NCBI RefSeq assembly: GCF_000147815.2 | Contig: NC_015957.1 | Coordinates: 2,356,001 to 2,420,000, forward strand | Origin: Streptomyces violaceusniger Tu 4113 | GTDB lineage: Bacteria > Actinomycetota > Actinomycetes > Streptomycetales > Streptomycetaceae | DNA length: 64,000 bases | Direction: 5' to 3' | Shown here: positions 36,401 to 44,368 of the stretch, piece after piece | How positions within the stretch are numbered: the first letter of the stretch is position 1 | Layout of the letters: each line of letters starts with the position of its first letter | Program-made: the position numbers and the translations under genes | The notes under the pieces: model-generated | Database searches by the model: none | Told to the model about the DNA's origin: nothing | The model's input: the letters and a program-made list of their open reading frames with translations, nothing else

Positions 36401-36575
36401 CGGTGGTGAACGACTCGTAGGTGCCGGCCAGCGCCTCCGCGACCGGCACCGGCTCACCGGGGGTGCGCCACGCGGAGAGGGTCAGCGGCACCCGGGCCGT
36501 GTACTGGGCGGGCCTGATGAACTGGCGCAGCGCGCGCTCCAGGCGGCCCTCCACCAATGGTCGGTCGTCGTGCAT
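33414..36575 (-). CDS. Alpha-mannosidase, glycoside hydrolase family 38
   Basis: A 1053-residue retaining, zinc-dependent alpha-mannosidase. The zinc and active-site motifs of GH38 are AAGHAHIDSAWLWP (H-x-D), WLPDSFGYTAAFPQ (nucleophile Asp), ESDANMPGGE and LLHQFHDILPGSS. An N-terminal beta domain precedes the barrel and C-terminal beta-sandwich domains follow. There is no signal peptide, so it is a cytosolic glycan or mannoside hydrolase. The frame is open to 36662, but ATG 36575 has GAGGAG 5 nt upstream. No transporter or regulator sits beside it. Confidence 0.95.
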   Translation of the reverse strand: MHDDRPLVEGRLERALRQFIRPAQYTARVPLTLSAWRTPGEPVPVAEALAGTYESFTTGTDWGSPWSTWWFRLEGSVPKEWAGRRVEAVIDPGFTDDAPGFQAEGLVYDAEGVPIKGIHPRNRHIPVAAPAAGGEPVRLLLEAAANPSVLRDGFIPTRLGDVLTAGEEPLYRFASAELAVLDETVWHLILDIEVLSELMGELPADRPRRHEILRALENALDALDLHDVPGTAAAARAELTDALSRPAHSSAHRVSAAGHAHIDSAWLWPLRETVRKASRTFANVTALAGEYPELVFACSQAQQYAWVKEHQPHIWERIKKAVADGTWAPVGSMWVESDANMPGGEALARQIVHGKRFFLEELGVDTEEIWLPDSFGYTAAFPQLAKLAGVKWFLTQKLSWNQVNKMPHHTFWWEGIDGTRVFTHFPPVDTYNARFSASELAHAERNFADKGLATRSLVPFGFGDGGGGPTREMMEKARRLASLEGSPTVEIQPPSAFFTEAEREYGAKAPVWSGELYLELHRATYTTQAKTKQGNRRSEHLLREAELWATAAALHSPGYAYPYDDLDRIWKTVLLHQFHDILPGSSIAWVHREARDSYERARAELAGIVAAAVAALGGDGPAVLNASPYEREEIAVLDAETAAALPSGAPVQPLGDGRTAVAVRVAGLGAAPLGAAPQAAAATTTGAPHGAPPVTALSDGRSIVLDNDRLRVTIDAEGLLTSVLDLDASREVLAPGARGNLLQLHPDHPNHWDAWDIDRHYRRSHTDLTDAESVELIESGPLRATVRVIRSFGASRITQELTLAAGDRRLDIATEVDWQESEKVLKAAFPLDIHAQVSTAEIQFGHVDRATHTNTSWDAARFEICAHRWLRVAEPGYGAAVLNDSTYGHDVTRTAHDTDDGEVLGTTVRLTLLRAPHSPDPETDLGVHHFRYALLPGAGVAEAVAEGLALNLPLRALPAGPAERAPLVSVDNPAITVESVKLAEDRSGDVVVRLYESHGGRAAGTLVTGFPVLGADVTDLLERPLHEAATGPGGLTLALRPHQILTLRLRPVR

Positions 36576-36732
36576 CACGGCTCCTCGGCTCGAGCTCGGT
36601 GGATCACTCAGCGGATCACTCCCAGCATTTCCCTCGGTGTGTGGATGGCAACACCCGGGCATGCATTTCCGTGAGCGTGTTCGACGACATTCGACGCTGG
36701 CCGCCGCCTCGGGGCGGCCGGGGCGGGGGAGG

Positions 36733-37233
36733 ATGAAGCGTCAGCCTGTACGGCCGGGCCGGCTGCCCGGGCACGGTCGGCCGGATGCGCGGCCGAAGGC
36801 CGCGGAGGCTGTTCCGGTGGAGCGTGGCCCGGTCCTGACCAGACGATTGGCGCACGACGATCTCGCGTTGGTGGCGCAGGTCCGCGCGGAGCTGCGCGAG
36901 CTGCTGCGGCACTGGGGCAGGCCCGGCCGGGCCGACCTCGCCGAGCTGCTCACGAGCGAGCTGGTGACCAACGCACTGGTGCACACCGGCCGTGGCGCAC
37001 AGATCGCGGCCTCGCTGGGGGACGGGCCGGGCGCGCGCGTCACCGGACGATTACGGGTGGAGGTGCGGGATTTCGTGTCCCGGCACCCGACGCTGCGCGA
37101 CCGGCCCGCGGAGGACAGCACATCCGGGCGCGGACTGCTGCTGGTGCATACGCTCGCGGAGGCCTGGGGCGTGCGGGCGCACGGGGTGGGCAAGGTCTTG
37201 TGGTTCGAACTCGAAGCGGAAGGCGTTCCGTAG
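36733..37233 (+). CDS. RsbW-like ATP-binding (HATPase) regulatory protein
   Basis: A 166-residue GHKL-type ATPase of the anti-sigma/serine kinase family that is very common in Streptomyces. It has the N box ELVTNALVHTG, the G1-like VEVRDFVSRHP, and G2 SGRGLLLVHTLAEAWGV, plus a basic N-terminal extension. The start is placed at ATG 36733, although an in-frame ATG at 36661 would add 24 residues. No sigma factor or anti-anti-sigma gene is near, as is usual for these orphans. Confidence 0.85.
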   Translation: MKRQPVRPGRLPGHGRPDARPKAAEAVPVERGPVLTRRLAHDDLALVAQVRAELRELLRHWGRPGRADLAELLTSELVTNALVHTGRGAQIAASLGDGPGARVTGRLRVEVRDFVSRHPTLRDRPAEDSTSGRGLLLVHTLAEAWGVRAHGVGKVLWFELEAEGVP

Positions 37234-37315
37234 CCGCGCGCCGCGGCGCGTCGGGCGTGCGATGTGCCGGACACGCCGGCGCGTTGGGCGTGTGGTTACG
37301 GAGCCGCCGAGCGGC

Positions 37316-37339
37316 GGGCGGGGACACGCGTCCCCGCCC
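37316..37339. terminator. Bidirectional terminator
   Basis: Perfect 10-bp inverted repeat (37316-37325 with 37330-37339) with a 4-nt loop, between the convergent RsbW-like and DUF2637 genes. Confidence 0.7.
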
Positions 37340-37350
37340 CGGCCGCCCGC

Positions 37351-38511
37351 TCAGCCGAAGGCGCGCTCGATCTGCGCGAGCTTCTCCTCGAGGGAGTCCA
37401 GCCGCGGGATCGTGAGCGTGTCGTCCTCGGCCGTGAGGTCGATGGTGTGGGGACGGCCGGCCTCGGAGTCCTTGTCCTTCTCACCGAAGCCGAAGCTGAA
37501 ATCCCGGTCGCGGTCCCTGTTCCGGTCGCGGTCCAGGTCGCCGAGCCCGGCCTCGGCGCCACCCGCGGACCGCAGGGCGGGCCGGGCGGAGGCGGCGGAG
37601 AGCTGACCCTGGTCCGGGGCCCCGGCGGTCTCCAGCACCTTCTCGCCTATGGCGGGCTCCGAACTGAGCTGCGCGGGCTGCGCGGTGGCGGCGGTGACCT
37701 CCACCTGACGGCCGCCACGACGGCCCCACATCCGGTGCTGCCGGTTGATCGCCCGGATCCGGGCCCGGTCCAGCTTCTCCTGGTCGCGCCGGCGGGTGCG
37801 GTTGTGCTCCTTCTCGCGCCGGTCCTCGCGGACCTCCTCGACCGCCTCGTCCAGCGTCCGCACGCCCTCGAGCAGCATCAGCGACCATGCGGCGAAGGTC
37901 TCGCGCGGAGCGCGCAGCCAGCGGACGACGCGGATCTGCGGCAGCGGCCGCGGCACCAGGCCCTGCTCGCGCAGCGCCGCCCGGCGGGTCTGCTTCAGGG
38001 CCCGGTCGAAGAGGACCGCCGCCGAGAGCGACATGCCCGCGAAGAACTGCGGGGCGCCCGCGTGGCCCATGCCGCGCGGCGCGTGCACCCAGTTGAACCA
38101 GGCCGCCGCACCCGCGAACAGCCACACCAGCATGCGCGAGCCGAGCGCCGCGTCACCGTGGCTGGCCTCCCGCACCGCCAGCACCGAGCAGAACATCGCC
38201 GCGCCGTCGAGACCGAACGGCACCAGGTACTCCCAGCCGTTGGTCAGCGCGAGGTTCTCCCGCCCGAAGCCCACCAGGCCCTGGAAGGAGAGCGCCGCGG
38301 CCACCCCGGCGCAGCAGAACAACAGGACATAGGCGGCCATCCCGTAGACGGCCTCCTTACGGCGCCGACGCTCTTCGCTGCGCTCCCAGGAGTCGGTGAT
38401 GGCGCTCTCGTCCTTCTTCCGTCGGCCGCGCGCGAGGACAACCGCCGCCCCCACGACGCCGGCGAGCGCCACGACGACTGGCAGAACCAGCGATATGTCG
38501 GTCAGTCTCAT
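37351..38511 (-). CDS. DUF2637 domain membrane protein
   Basis: A 386-residue protein. The first 190 residues hold a signal-anchor-like helix (SLVLPVVVALAGVVGAAVVLA) and about four more membrane helices of the DUF2637 domain (YGMAAYVLLFCCAGVAAALS, WEYLVPFGLDGAAMFCSVLA, MLVWLFAGAAAWFNWVHA). The rest is cytoplasmic, basic and then charged, with a short DRDRNRDRDRD run and a C-terminal coiled segment. DUF2637 domains also occur in Spd proteins of conjugative plasmids, but no other plasmid genes are nearby. ATG 38511 has AAGGGG 6 nt upstream. Confidence 0.85.
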   Translation of the reverse strand: MRLTDISLVLPVVVALAGVVGAAVVLARGRRKKDESAITDSWERSEERRRRKEAVYGMAAYVLLFCCAGVAAALSFQGLVGFGRENLALTNGWEYLVPFGLDGAAMFCSVLAVREASHGDAALGSRMLVWLFAGAAAWFNWVHAPRGMGHAGAPQFFAGMSLSAAVLFDRALKQTRRAALREQGLVPRPLPQIRVVRWLRAPRETFAAWSLMLLEGVRTLDEAVEEVREDRREKEHNRTRRRDQEKLDRARIRAINRQHRMWGRRGGRQVEVTAATAQPAQLSSEPAIGEKVLETAGAPDQGQLSAASARPALRSAGGAEAGLGDLDRDRNRDRDRDFSFGFGEKDKDSEAGRPHTIDLTAEDDTLTIPRLDSLEEKLAQIERAFG

Positions 38512-38856
38512 CCGGTGCCCCTTGATTGGCTTCCATGAACTTCCGGCCGCAGTACGGCCTACCGCGCGCGACATCCTGGCGGAATCCTGCCGGGCCTCGA
38601 GCGGTTTTGGGACAAGAGGCCGCCAAGTAGGCGGGGGGACACGCGGATAGGTGCGATGCGATCCGAACACTCGCGCTGTGCAAGCGGCTTGATTCTATTC
38701 ACGGAACCCGATCGCGGGTAATCCGACCGATCGGCTTGCCGTCGGCGTACTGTCCGTGTACGAGGCGTAACGTTACCGCCACCTTAATTGATGTTTACGG
38801 GCTTTGCCCGGGCGCGGCCTCCGCATATCGTTCGATGGGATGTCAGGAGGACCGGA
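38512..38856. other. Divergent intergenic region, DUF2637 / GntR
   Basis: A 345-bp region between divergent starts. It holds the 10-bp palindrome GTAACGTTAC at 38767-38776, about 80 bp before the GntR start, which is a possible operator for that regulator. No small ORF with a good ribosome-binding site is seen, and no clear promoter hexamers. Confidence 0.5.
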
Positions 38857-39546
38857 GTGGAGCAGTCCGAAGCACAGGTGGCGATGGAGCCGCCGCCCTC
38901 CTGTGGCGCGCCCGCGGCACGCAGGTCTCCGCGCCGCCACTCGGTGCGCGGCCAGATCCTGGACGCCCTGCGGGAGGCGTTGGCCGGCGGTGAGCTGATC
39001 CCGGGCGAGGTGTACTCCGCCCCGGTCCTCGCCGAGCGCTTCGGCGTCTCTCCCACCCCCGTACGGGAGGCCATGCAGCAGCTCGCGGGCGAGGGCGCCG
39101 TCGAGGTGGTGCCGAACCGGGGCTTCAGGGTCTCCCGCCGCAGCGAGCGCGATCTGGCCGAGCTGGCCGAGGTGCGGGCGCTGCTGGAGGTCCCGGTGAT
39201 GCTCGGCCTGGCGGAGGCCATCGCGCCCGAGCGCTGGGCCGGGCTGCGGCCCTTCGCCGAGGCGACGGCGGCTGCCGCCATGACCGGCGACCGGGCCGCC
39301 TACCTGGAGTCGGACCGCACCTTCCACCAGACCGTGCTCGGACTGGCCGGAAACCAGCAGCTCGTGATCGTCGCCGACGATCTGCACCGCCGTGCCCAGT
39401 GGCCGCTGGCCTGCGGCCGGACGACCCGCACCGCCGACCTCCTCGCCGACGCGGAGGAGCACATGGCCCTCCTCGACGCCTTGGCCGCCCGCGACCTCGA
39501 CACGGTCGAATCCCTCACCCGGGCCCACTTCGTCCCGACGGTCTGA
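38857..39546 (+). CDS. GntR family (FadR-type) transcriptional regulator
   Basis: A 229-residue regulator. The winged HTH is at about residues 30-95 (ILDALREALAGGELIPGE, LAERFGVSPTPVREAMQQLAGEGAVEVVPNRGFRV). The C-terminal FCD helical domain has the metal/ligand pattern AEVRALLEVPVMLGL, DRTFHQTVLGLAGN and the final AEEHMALLDALAARD. GTG 38857 follows AGGAGG with 8 nt spacing. The frame starts further upstream, but that part overlaps the promoter region. Its target is not evident; the convergent gene is a TPR-like protein and the divergent one DUF2637. Confidence 0.9.
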   Translation: MEQSEAQVAMEPPPSCGAPAARRSPRRHSVRGQILDALREALAGGELIPGEVYSAPVLAERFGVSPTPVREAMQQLAGEGAVEVVPNRGFRVSRRSERDLAELAEVRALLEVPVMLGLAEAIAPERWAGLRPFAEATAAAAMTGDRAAYLESDRTFHQTVLGLAGNQQLVIVADDLHRRAQWPLACGRTTRTADLLADAEEHMALLDALAARDLDTVESLTRAHFVPTV

Positions 39547-39554
39547 GGGCTGTG

Positions 39555-39576
39555 GGGGCGCAGGCCCCCGCGCCCC
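39555..39576. terminator. Hairpin between convergent genes
   Basis: GGGGCGC (39555-39561) pairs with GCGCCCC (39570-39576) across 8 nt, just after the GntR stop and before the end of the convergent TPR-like gene. Confidence 0.45.
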
Positions 39577-39648
39577 GGCCCGTGCCCACCACTGCCTTCG
39601 CCGGGCCGCCCGCCCCAGGGCGCATGCCCCGGGGCGAGCCGGTGCGGG

Positions 39649-40476
39649 TCAGTCGGCGGTGTCCGCCGGGGTGAGCTGTTCCGCGAGCCAGACGGGGACG
39701 CCGCCCAGCAGGCGGACCAGGCGGGCCGCTTCGGTGCGCAGGCGGGTGGCCTCGTCGGGGTCGGGTTCGATGTCGGCCAGGGCGGCCAGGGCCGGGCCGA
39801 TGCCGACCAGATAGCCCAGCTCCTCACGGATCCGCAGCGACTCGGCGAAGCCGTGGCGCGCTTCCGCCAGATCGCCGTCCCCCTCCGCCATGGCGGCCAG
39901 ATGCCGCCAGGTGAACGAGCGCAGCAGGGTGTCGCCGTGGGCCGCCGCGCCCGCGTGGGCGCGCTGGAAGGCGGCCAGGGCGCCGGTCGGGTTGTGGGCG
40001 AGGTGCTGGGAGATCAGCCCGCGCCGGAAGTCCAGCAACGGCCGGATCGGGGAGCCCGGTGAGAGCAGCGCGGCGGCGCGGCCGAGCGCGGTCCGCGCCT
40101 CGTCCGCCCGGTCCCGCACCCCGAGCAGCGTGGACGCGTACGCCAGATAGCCGCGTTCGCACGCGGTCGCGCCCCGCTCGGTGTCGGTGAGCGCGAGCGC
40201 CTCCGCCGCCCGCAGGGCGTCATCGGCCGCGTCCCAGCCCGCCGAGGTGTACATGCACCGTTCGATCAGGACGGCGCTGCGCTTGAGCGCGGCGCCGGCG
40301 TCGTCCACCGCATGCGGGGTGAGCAGTTCGGCGGCGTCCTTCCAGCAGCCGCGCGAACGCAGCCGCCACACCGCCGTGTCGAGTGGGTCGTCCACGAGCG
40401 GGTCGAGCCCGCGCCCCGCCTGTACCTCGGAATGAGGATCGGACGATCCAGGTGGTGACATGGCGGTGTCCGCCAC
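39649..40476 (-). CDS. TPR-like helical protein of unknown function
   Basis: A 275-residue, soluble, Ala/Leu/Arg-rich helical protein. Helical pairs of about 35 residues can be seen (AADDALRAAEALALTDTERG, ADEARTALGRAAALLSPG, GALAAFQRAHAGAAAHGDT, LAEARHGFAESLRIREELG), which resemble tetratricopeptide repeats. GTG 40476 is favoured because GGGGAGG is 5 nt upstream; ATG 40461 is an alternative. A 16-bp palindrome lies about 85 bp upstream. It is downstream of pucR on the same strand with a 174-bp gap, so a link to purine regulation is possible but not shown. Confidence 0.65.
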   Translation of the reverse strand: MADTAMSPPGSSDPHSEVQAGRGLDPLVDDPLDTAVWRLRSRGCWKDAAELLTPHAVDDAGAALKRSAVLIERCMYTSAGWDAADDALRAAEALALTDTERGATACERGYLAYASTLLGVRDRADEARTALGRAAALLSPGSPIRPLLDFRRGLISQHLAHNPTGALAAFQRAHAGAAAHGDTLLRSFTWRHLAAMAEGDGDLAEARHGFAESLRIREELGYLVGIGPALAALADIEPDPDEATRLRTEAARLVRLLGGVPVWLAEQLTPADTAD

Positions 40477-40558
40477 ATTGCCCTCCCCAAGCGCGCCATC
40501 GAGCCGGAAGCTGTGGGCGAATCTCAGCATGAATGCGCGCGCCCGGCCAAGAGGTTGG

Positions 40559-40574
40559 TGTGAATCAATTCACA
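40559..40574. promoter_or_regulatory. Operator-like palindrome TGTGAAT-N2-ATTCACA
   Basis: A perfect palindrome with 7-bp arms and a 2-bp centre, AT-rich against its surroundings, in the gap upstream of the TPR-like gene and downstream of pucR. It has the size of a dimeric regulator site. The binding protein is unknown. Confidence 0.4.
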
Positions 40575-40650
40575 AACCCCTGGCAAGAGTGATGACGCGT
40601 TGTCACGCGCCCGGGCGTGTCCCCGGGCCGCGGTCACGCCCCGCCGGGCG

Positions 40651-42429
40651 TCAGCTCATGCGCAGCGCGAGGAAGAAGTCCAGCTTGTCCTCCAGGCGGG
40701 ACAGCTCGCGCCCGGTCAGTTGCTCGATCCGGCCGATCCGGTAGCGCAGCGTGTTGACGTGCAGATGCAGCCGGGAGGCACAGCGCGTCCAGGAGCCGTC
40801 GCAGTCCAGGAACGCCTCCAGGGTCGGGATCAGCTCGGCCCGGTGGCGCCGGTCGTACTCGCGCAGCGGGTCCAGCAGCCGGGCGGTGAAGGCACGCCGC
40901 ACATCGTCCGGGACGAAGGGGAGCAGCAGTACGTGCGAGGCCAGCTCCTGGTGCCCGGCCGCGCAGACCCGCCCGGGGCGTGCGGCGGCGACGCGCCGGG
41001 CGTGCCGGGCCTCCTCCAGGGCGCCGCGCAGCCCGTCGGCGGAGTGGACGGCGGCGCTGACGCCGAGGGTCAGCCGGCCGTCGCCGTCCAGACCGCGGGA
41101 GAGCGGCTCCCGGACGGCGGTGAGCAGCGCGTCGGCATACAGCCCCTCCGCGGCGTGGTCCATGCCGCCGCCCTCCGACGGGCCGTCGGTGAGCGCCGGG
41201 AGGGGGACCAGTGCCACCGCCTCCTCGCCGGTGTGCGCCACGGCGATGCGGTCCGAGAGCTCCGGCCCGGGCGCGGCCGGGTCGACCAGGATCTCCTCCA
41301 GCAGCGACTGGGCGGCCCGGGCGCCGAGGACGGCCCCGCCGTCCCGCGTAAAGCCCTCTCTCGCGGCGCCGTCCCGCACCGCACTCTCACGCGCCCCGCC
41401 GTCCGCGCCGTGCTCCGCCTCCGCCGTGACGCCCCACTCCACCCGGGCCACCACCACCTGCCAGTGCGGCGCCGTGCCGAGCCCTGGCAGCAGCACCGGG
41501 GCGGCCACCCGCAGCCGGGCCGCGATCTCGGCGGGCGGCGCGCCCGTCTGGACCAGCTCCAGCACTTCCTGGGCGAGCCTGCGCCGCACGGTGCGCGACG
41601 CGTTCCGCCGGTCGCGCTCGACGGCGATGAGCTGGGTGACCCCATAGAGCAGATCCAGCCGTTCCTCGGGCCATTCGTCGGCGTCCGCGCCGACCACCAG
41701 CAGCCAGTCGGACAGCACGGTCTCGCGGACCTCGTCGCCCGTCTCCCCGCTGTGGATGGGGAAGAGGGAGTACGTCATGCCGTCCGCGGCGGTCATCCGG
41801 TGCGGGCCGCGCCGCCCGTCGTGCTGGGCGGCCAGATGCTCGCCCGCAAGCTGGGCGCGGACCGCCGCGGGCGGCTCCGCTGCCGCTCCGGCGGCGGTGG
41901 GCCCGGCGATCCGGCGGCCGGTGGGGGAGAGCACCCACGCGGTCAGGTCCAGGTCCGAGCGGAGCAGGTCCAGGGCCACCTCGGGGCCGCCGCCCGCGGG
42001 CCCGGACGTCATCAGCCGCCGGTGCCGGTCGACGACCGCCGCCAGATCCCCGGCCCGCTCACCGGAGACCTGGCGCACCACATGCTCGGTGATGGTGGCG
42101 AACGCGACGTCCTCGACCACGGAGAACAGCGGCAGCCGATGCCGTCCGCAGGCCAGCACCAGATCCTCGGGCACGGCGCCCAGCTCCGCCTCGCCCGCCG
42201 CCAGCCCCGCCACCCCGGCCGCCGCGAGGATGCGGACGAACCGCTCGGAGTCCTCCGGCTCGCGCCGCCACGCGAGCCCGGTCAGCACGAGTTCACCGCC
42301 CGAGAGATAGCGGCTGGGGTCGCGCAGATCGGTGGTCATGACGCCGCGTACGGTACGGTCCAGCTCGCTCGCGCCACCGAGCAGGCGCAGGCCCAGGGTG
42401 TCGTTCTCCAGCAGTGCGCGCAGCCGCAT
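40651..42429 (-). CDS. PucR family transcriptional regulator
   Basis: A 592-residue regulator. The N-terminal PucR domain (MRLRALLENDTLGLRLLGG to about residue 125) is followed by a GGDEF-like middle region and the C-terminal PucR-type HTH (LDCDGSWTRCASRLHLHVNTLRYRIGRIEQLTG). The family controls purine catabolism genes in Bacillus and actinobacteria. It is divergent from the xanthine dehydrogenase operon, with 234 bp between them, so these genes are its likely target. The middle region has a Gly/Arg/Asp-rich insertion of about 35 residues (near 330-365) with a repeated RDG motif. Confidence 0.9.
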   Translation of the reverse strand: MRLRALLENDTLGLRLLGGASELDRTVRGVMTTDLRDPSRYLSGGELVLTGLAWRREPEDSERFVRILAAAGVAGLAAGEAELGAVPEDLVLACGRHRLPLFSVVEDVAFATITEHVVRQVSGERAGDLAAVVDRHRRLMTSGPAGGGPEVALDLLRSDLDLTAWVLSPTGRRIAGPTAAGAAAEPPAAVRAQLAGEHLAAQHDGRRGPHRMTAADGMTYSLFPIHSGETGDEVRETVLSDWLLVVGADADEWPEERLDLLYGVTQLIAVERDRRNASRTVRRRLAQEVLELVQTGAPPAEIAARLRVAAPVLLPGLGTAPHWQVVVARVEWGVTAEAEHGADGGARESAVRDGAAREGFTRDGGAVLGARAAQSLLEEILVDPAAPGPELSDRIAVAHTGEEAVALVPLPALTDGPSEGGGMDHAAEGLYADALLTAVREPLSRGLDGDGRLTLGVSAAVHSADGLRGALEEARHARRVAAARPGRVCAAGHQELASHVLLLPFVPDDVRRAFTARLLDPLREYDRRHRAELIPTLEAFLDCDGSWTRCASRLHLHVNTLRYRIGRIEQLTGRELSRLEDKLDFFLALRMS

Positions 42430-42663
42430 GGGATGCCAGCCGATCTTGTTCCGTGTTGCCGGTCGAATACCGCGAGGTTTCGGGGCCCCGCCGTTCGTTC
42501 GAATCTACAAGACCCGCCCACTGGCCAGCCAATTGCTTCATGTCTTCGGTGACTGCACCATGTGGCCCACACCTCGGTCTACTGGCGTTGAGTCGCGTGC
42601 AGAGTTCTGGGAGGGGGCTCCCGCCTGCCGACGGCGACGCCGACGATTCGAGAAGAGAGACCC

Positions 42664-43554
42664 ATGGACTTCCTGCGCCCCGCCGGCTGGGAGGAGGCGC
42701 TCGCCGCGAAGGCCGAGCACCCCACCGCCGTGCCCATCGCGGGCGGCACCGATGTGATGGTCGAGATCAACTTCGATCACCGGCGGCCCGAGTATCTGCT
42801 CGATCTGACCCGCGTCGCCGAACTGGCCGAATGGGAGGCCACCGACCGTACGGTCCGGCTGGGCGCGGGCGTCCCGTACACCCGGATCATCGAGGAGCTG
42901 CGGACCGAGCTGCCGGGGCTGGCGCTCGCCGCGAACACCGTCGGCTCACCGCAGATCCGCAACCGCGGCACCGTCGGCGGCAACCTCGGCGCCGCCTCGC
43001 CCGCCGGGGACGCGCATCCCGCGCTGCTGGCGGCCGGGGCCGAGGTGGAGGCGGCGTCGGTGCGCGGCACCCGGCGGATTCCCGTCGAGGAGTTCTTCAC
43101 CGGGGTCAAGCGCCATGCCCTGGAGCCCGATGAGCTGATCCGGGCGGTGCACATCCAGAAGGCGGACGGTCCGCAGCAGTTCTCCAAGGTCGGCACCCGG
43201 AACGCCATGGTGATCGCGGTCTGCGCCTTCGCCGTCGCGCTCCATCCGCGCACCCGCACCGTGCGCACCGGCATCGGATCGGCCGCGCCCACGCCCGTAC
43301 GGGCCCATGAGGCCGAGGAGTTCCTGGGCGCGGCGCTCGAGGAGGGCGGCTTCTGGGACAGCGGGGCGCCCCTCGACCCGTCGACCGCCCGGCGGTTCGC
43401 CGAGCTGTGCGCCGGGGCGTGCCGCCCGATCGACGACGTACGCGGCAGTGCCGCCTACCGCCGCCACGCGGTGGGGGTCATGGCGCGCCGCACGCTCGGC
43501 TGGACCTGGGAGGCGTATCGCGAGGGAGACGGGAGGACCGCACAGTGCGCGTGA
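42664..43554 (+). CDS. Xanthine dehydrogenase FAD-binding subunit
   Basis: The FAD subunit of a three-subunit molybdenum hydroxylase that oxidises hypoxanthine and xanthine to urate. Its 296 residues have the FAD motifs AGGTDVMVEIN and NRGTVGGNLGAASPAGD, and the C-terminal CO-dehydrogenase flavoprotein domain. ATG 42664 is preceded by AGAGAGA. It is the first gene of the operon and overlaps the Fe-S subunit gene by 10 nt. The 234-bp region shared with pucR shows no clear palindrome. Confidence 0.92.
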   Translation: MDFLRPAGWEEALAAKAEHPTAVPIAGGTDVMVEINFDHRRPEYLLDLTRVAELAEWEATDRTVRLGAGVPYTRIIEELRTELPGLALAANTVGSPQIRNRGTVGGNLGAASPAGDAHPALLAAGAEVEAASVRGTRRIPVEEFFTGVKRHALEPDELIRAVHIQKADGPQQFSKVGTRNAMVIAVCAFAVALHPRTRTVRTGIGSAAPTPVRAHEAEEFLGAALEEGGFWDSGAPLDPSTARRFAELCAGACRPIDDVRGSAAYRRHAVGVMARRTLGWTWEAYREGDGRTAQCA

Positions 43555-44366
43555 ACATCACGGTCAACGGGCGGCCGTACGAGGCCGATGACGTCTGGGA
43601 GGGCGAGTCCCTGCTGTACGTGCTGCGCGAGCGGATGGGGCTTCCCGGTTCGAAGAACGCCTGTGAGCAGGGCGAATGCGGTTCCTGCACGGTCCGCCTC
43701 GACGGGGTGCCGGTATGCGCCTGTCTGGTGGCGGCGGGGCAGGCCGAGGGCCGCGAAGTGGTCACCGTCGAGGGACTCGCGGACCACGCCCGGCAGCGGT
43801 CCGCCTATGCGGCTGGGGCCGTTCGCCCTGGGGAGCCCCGGACGGGCCGCTCCGGGGAGCCCGAGGTCCGTCCCGCGGAGCCGGATGCCGTCCGCTCCGG
43901 GGAGCCCGGGCCGGGCCACCCCGTAGAGCCCGAGGCCGTCCGCTCCGGGGAGCCTGGGCCGGGCCGCCCCGCAGAGCCCGAGGCAGCCCACCCGGGGAAG
44001 CCCGAGGTCGGCCACCCCGTAGGGCCCGAGGCCGTCCGTCCCCGGCCGCCCGAACCATCCCGCCCCGAGCCATCCCGCCCCGAGCCATCCCGCCCCGAAC
44101 CATCCCGCCCCGAACCATCCCGCCCCGGGCAGGTCGCCCCGCTGGCCCCCGTCCAGCAGGCGTTCATCGACGCCGGCGCCGTCCAGTGCGGCTTCTGCAC
44201 CCCCGGGCTGCTCGTGGCCGCCGATGAGCTGCTGGAGCGCACCCCCGACCCCTCCGACGCCGATATCCGCGAGGCGCTCTCCGGCAACCTCTGCCGCTGC
44301 ACCGGCTACGAGATGATCCTCGACGCGGTCCGGCTCGCGGCCGCCCGCACCGGGAAGGCGGTCTGA
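43545..44366 (+). CDS. Xanthine dehydrogenase [2Fe-2S] subunit with a long repeat-rich linker
   Basis: Electron-transfer subunit with two [2Fe-2S] clusters: Cys40/45/48/60 (plant-ferredoxin type) and Cys215/218/250/252 (CGFC...CRC). The usual subunit has about 160 residues; this one has 273 because residues about 84-196 are an inserted linker rich in Pro, Glu, Gly and Arg between the two cluster domains. It contains two related blocks of about 48-51 bp and five copies of EPSRP. Both cluster motifs and the frame are intact, so the protein is probably functional with a flexible spacer. GTG 43545 has GGAGG 8 nt upstream and overlaps the FAD-subunit gene. Confidence 0.9.
   Translation: MRVNITVNGRPYEADDVWEGESLLYVLRERMGLPGSKNACEQGECGSCTVRLDGVPVCACLVAAGQAEGREVVTVEGLADHARQRSAYAAGAVRPGEPRTGRSGEPEVRPAEPDAVRSGEPGPGHPVEPEAVRSGEPGPGRPAEPEAAHPGKPEVGHPVGPEAVRPRPPEPSRPEPSRPEPSRPEPSRPEPSRPGQVAPLAPVQQAFIDAGAVQCGFCTPGLLVAADELLERTPDPSDADIREALSGNLCRCTGYEMILDAVRLAAARTGKAV
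44051..44125 (+). repeat. Five tandem 15-bp repeats inside the Fe-S subunit gene
   Basis: Five head-to-tail copies of CGARCCATCCCGCCC (A or G at the fourth base), at 44051, 44066, 44081, 44096 and 44111. Each encodes EPSRP, so the frame is kept whatever the copy number. The copies differ only in synonymous bases, which indicates recent slippage expansion. Confidence 0.9.
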
Positions 44367-44368
44367 CC

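Noticed and set aside
33450..36674. A 1074-codon plus-strand frame opposite the alpha-mannosidase
   Set aside because: No motif, whereas all GH38 active-site motifs are on the minus strand.
37351..38511. DUF2637 gene considered as a sign of an integrated conjugative element
   Set aside because: DUF2637 also occurs in chromosomal genes, and no integrase, tra or attachment-site repeat is seen nearby.
43790..44140. Repeat-rich part of the Fe-S subunit considered as a frameshift or gene fusion
   Set aside because: The frame is open throughout, repeats are multiples of three, and both flanking cluster domains are complete and in one frame.
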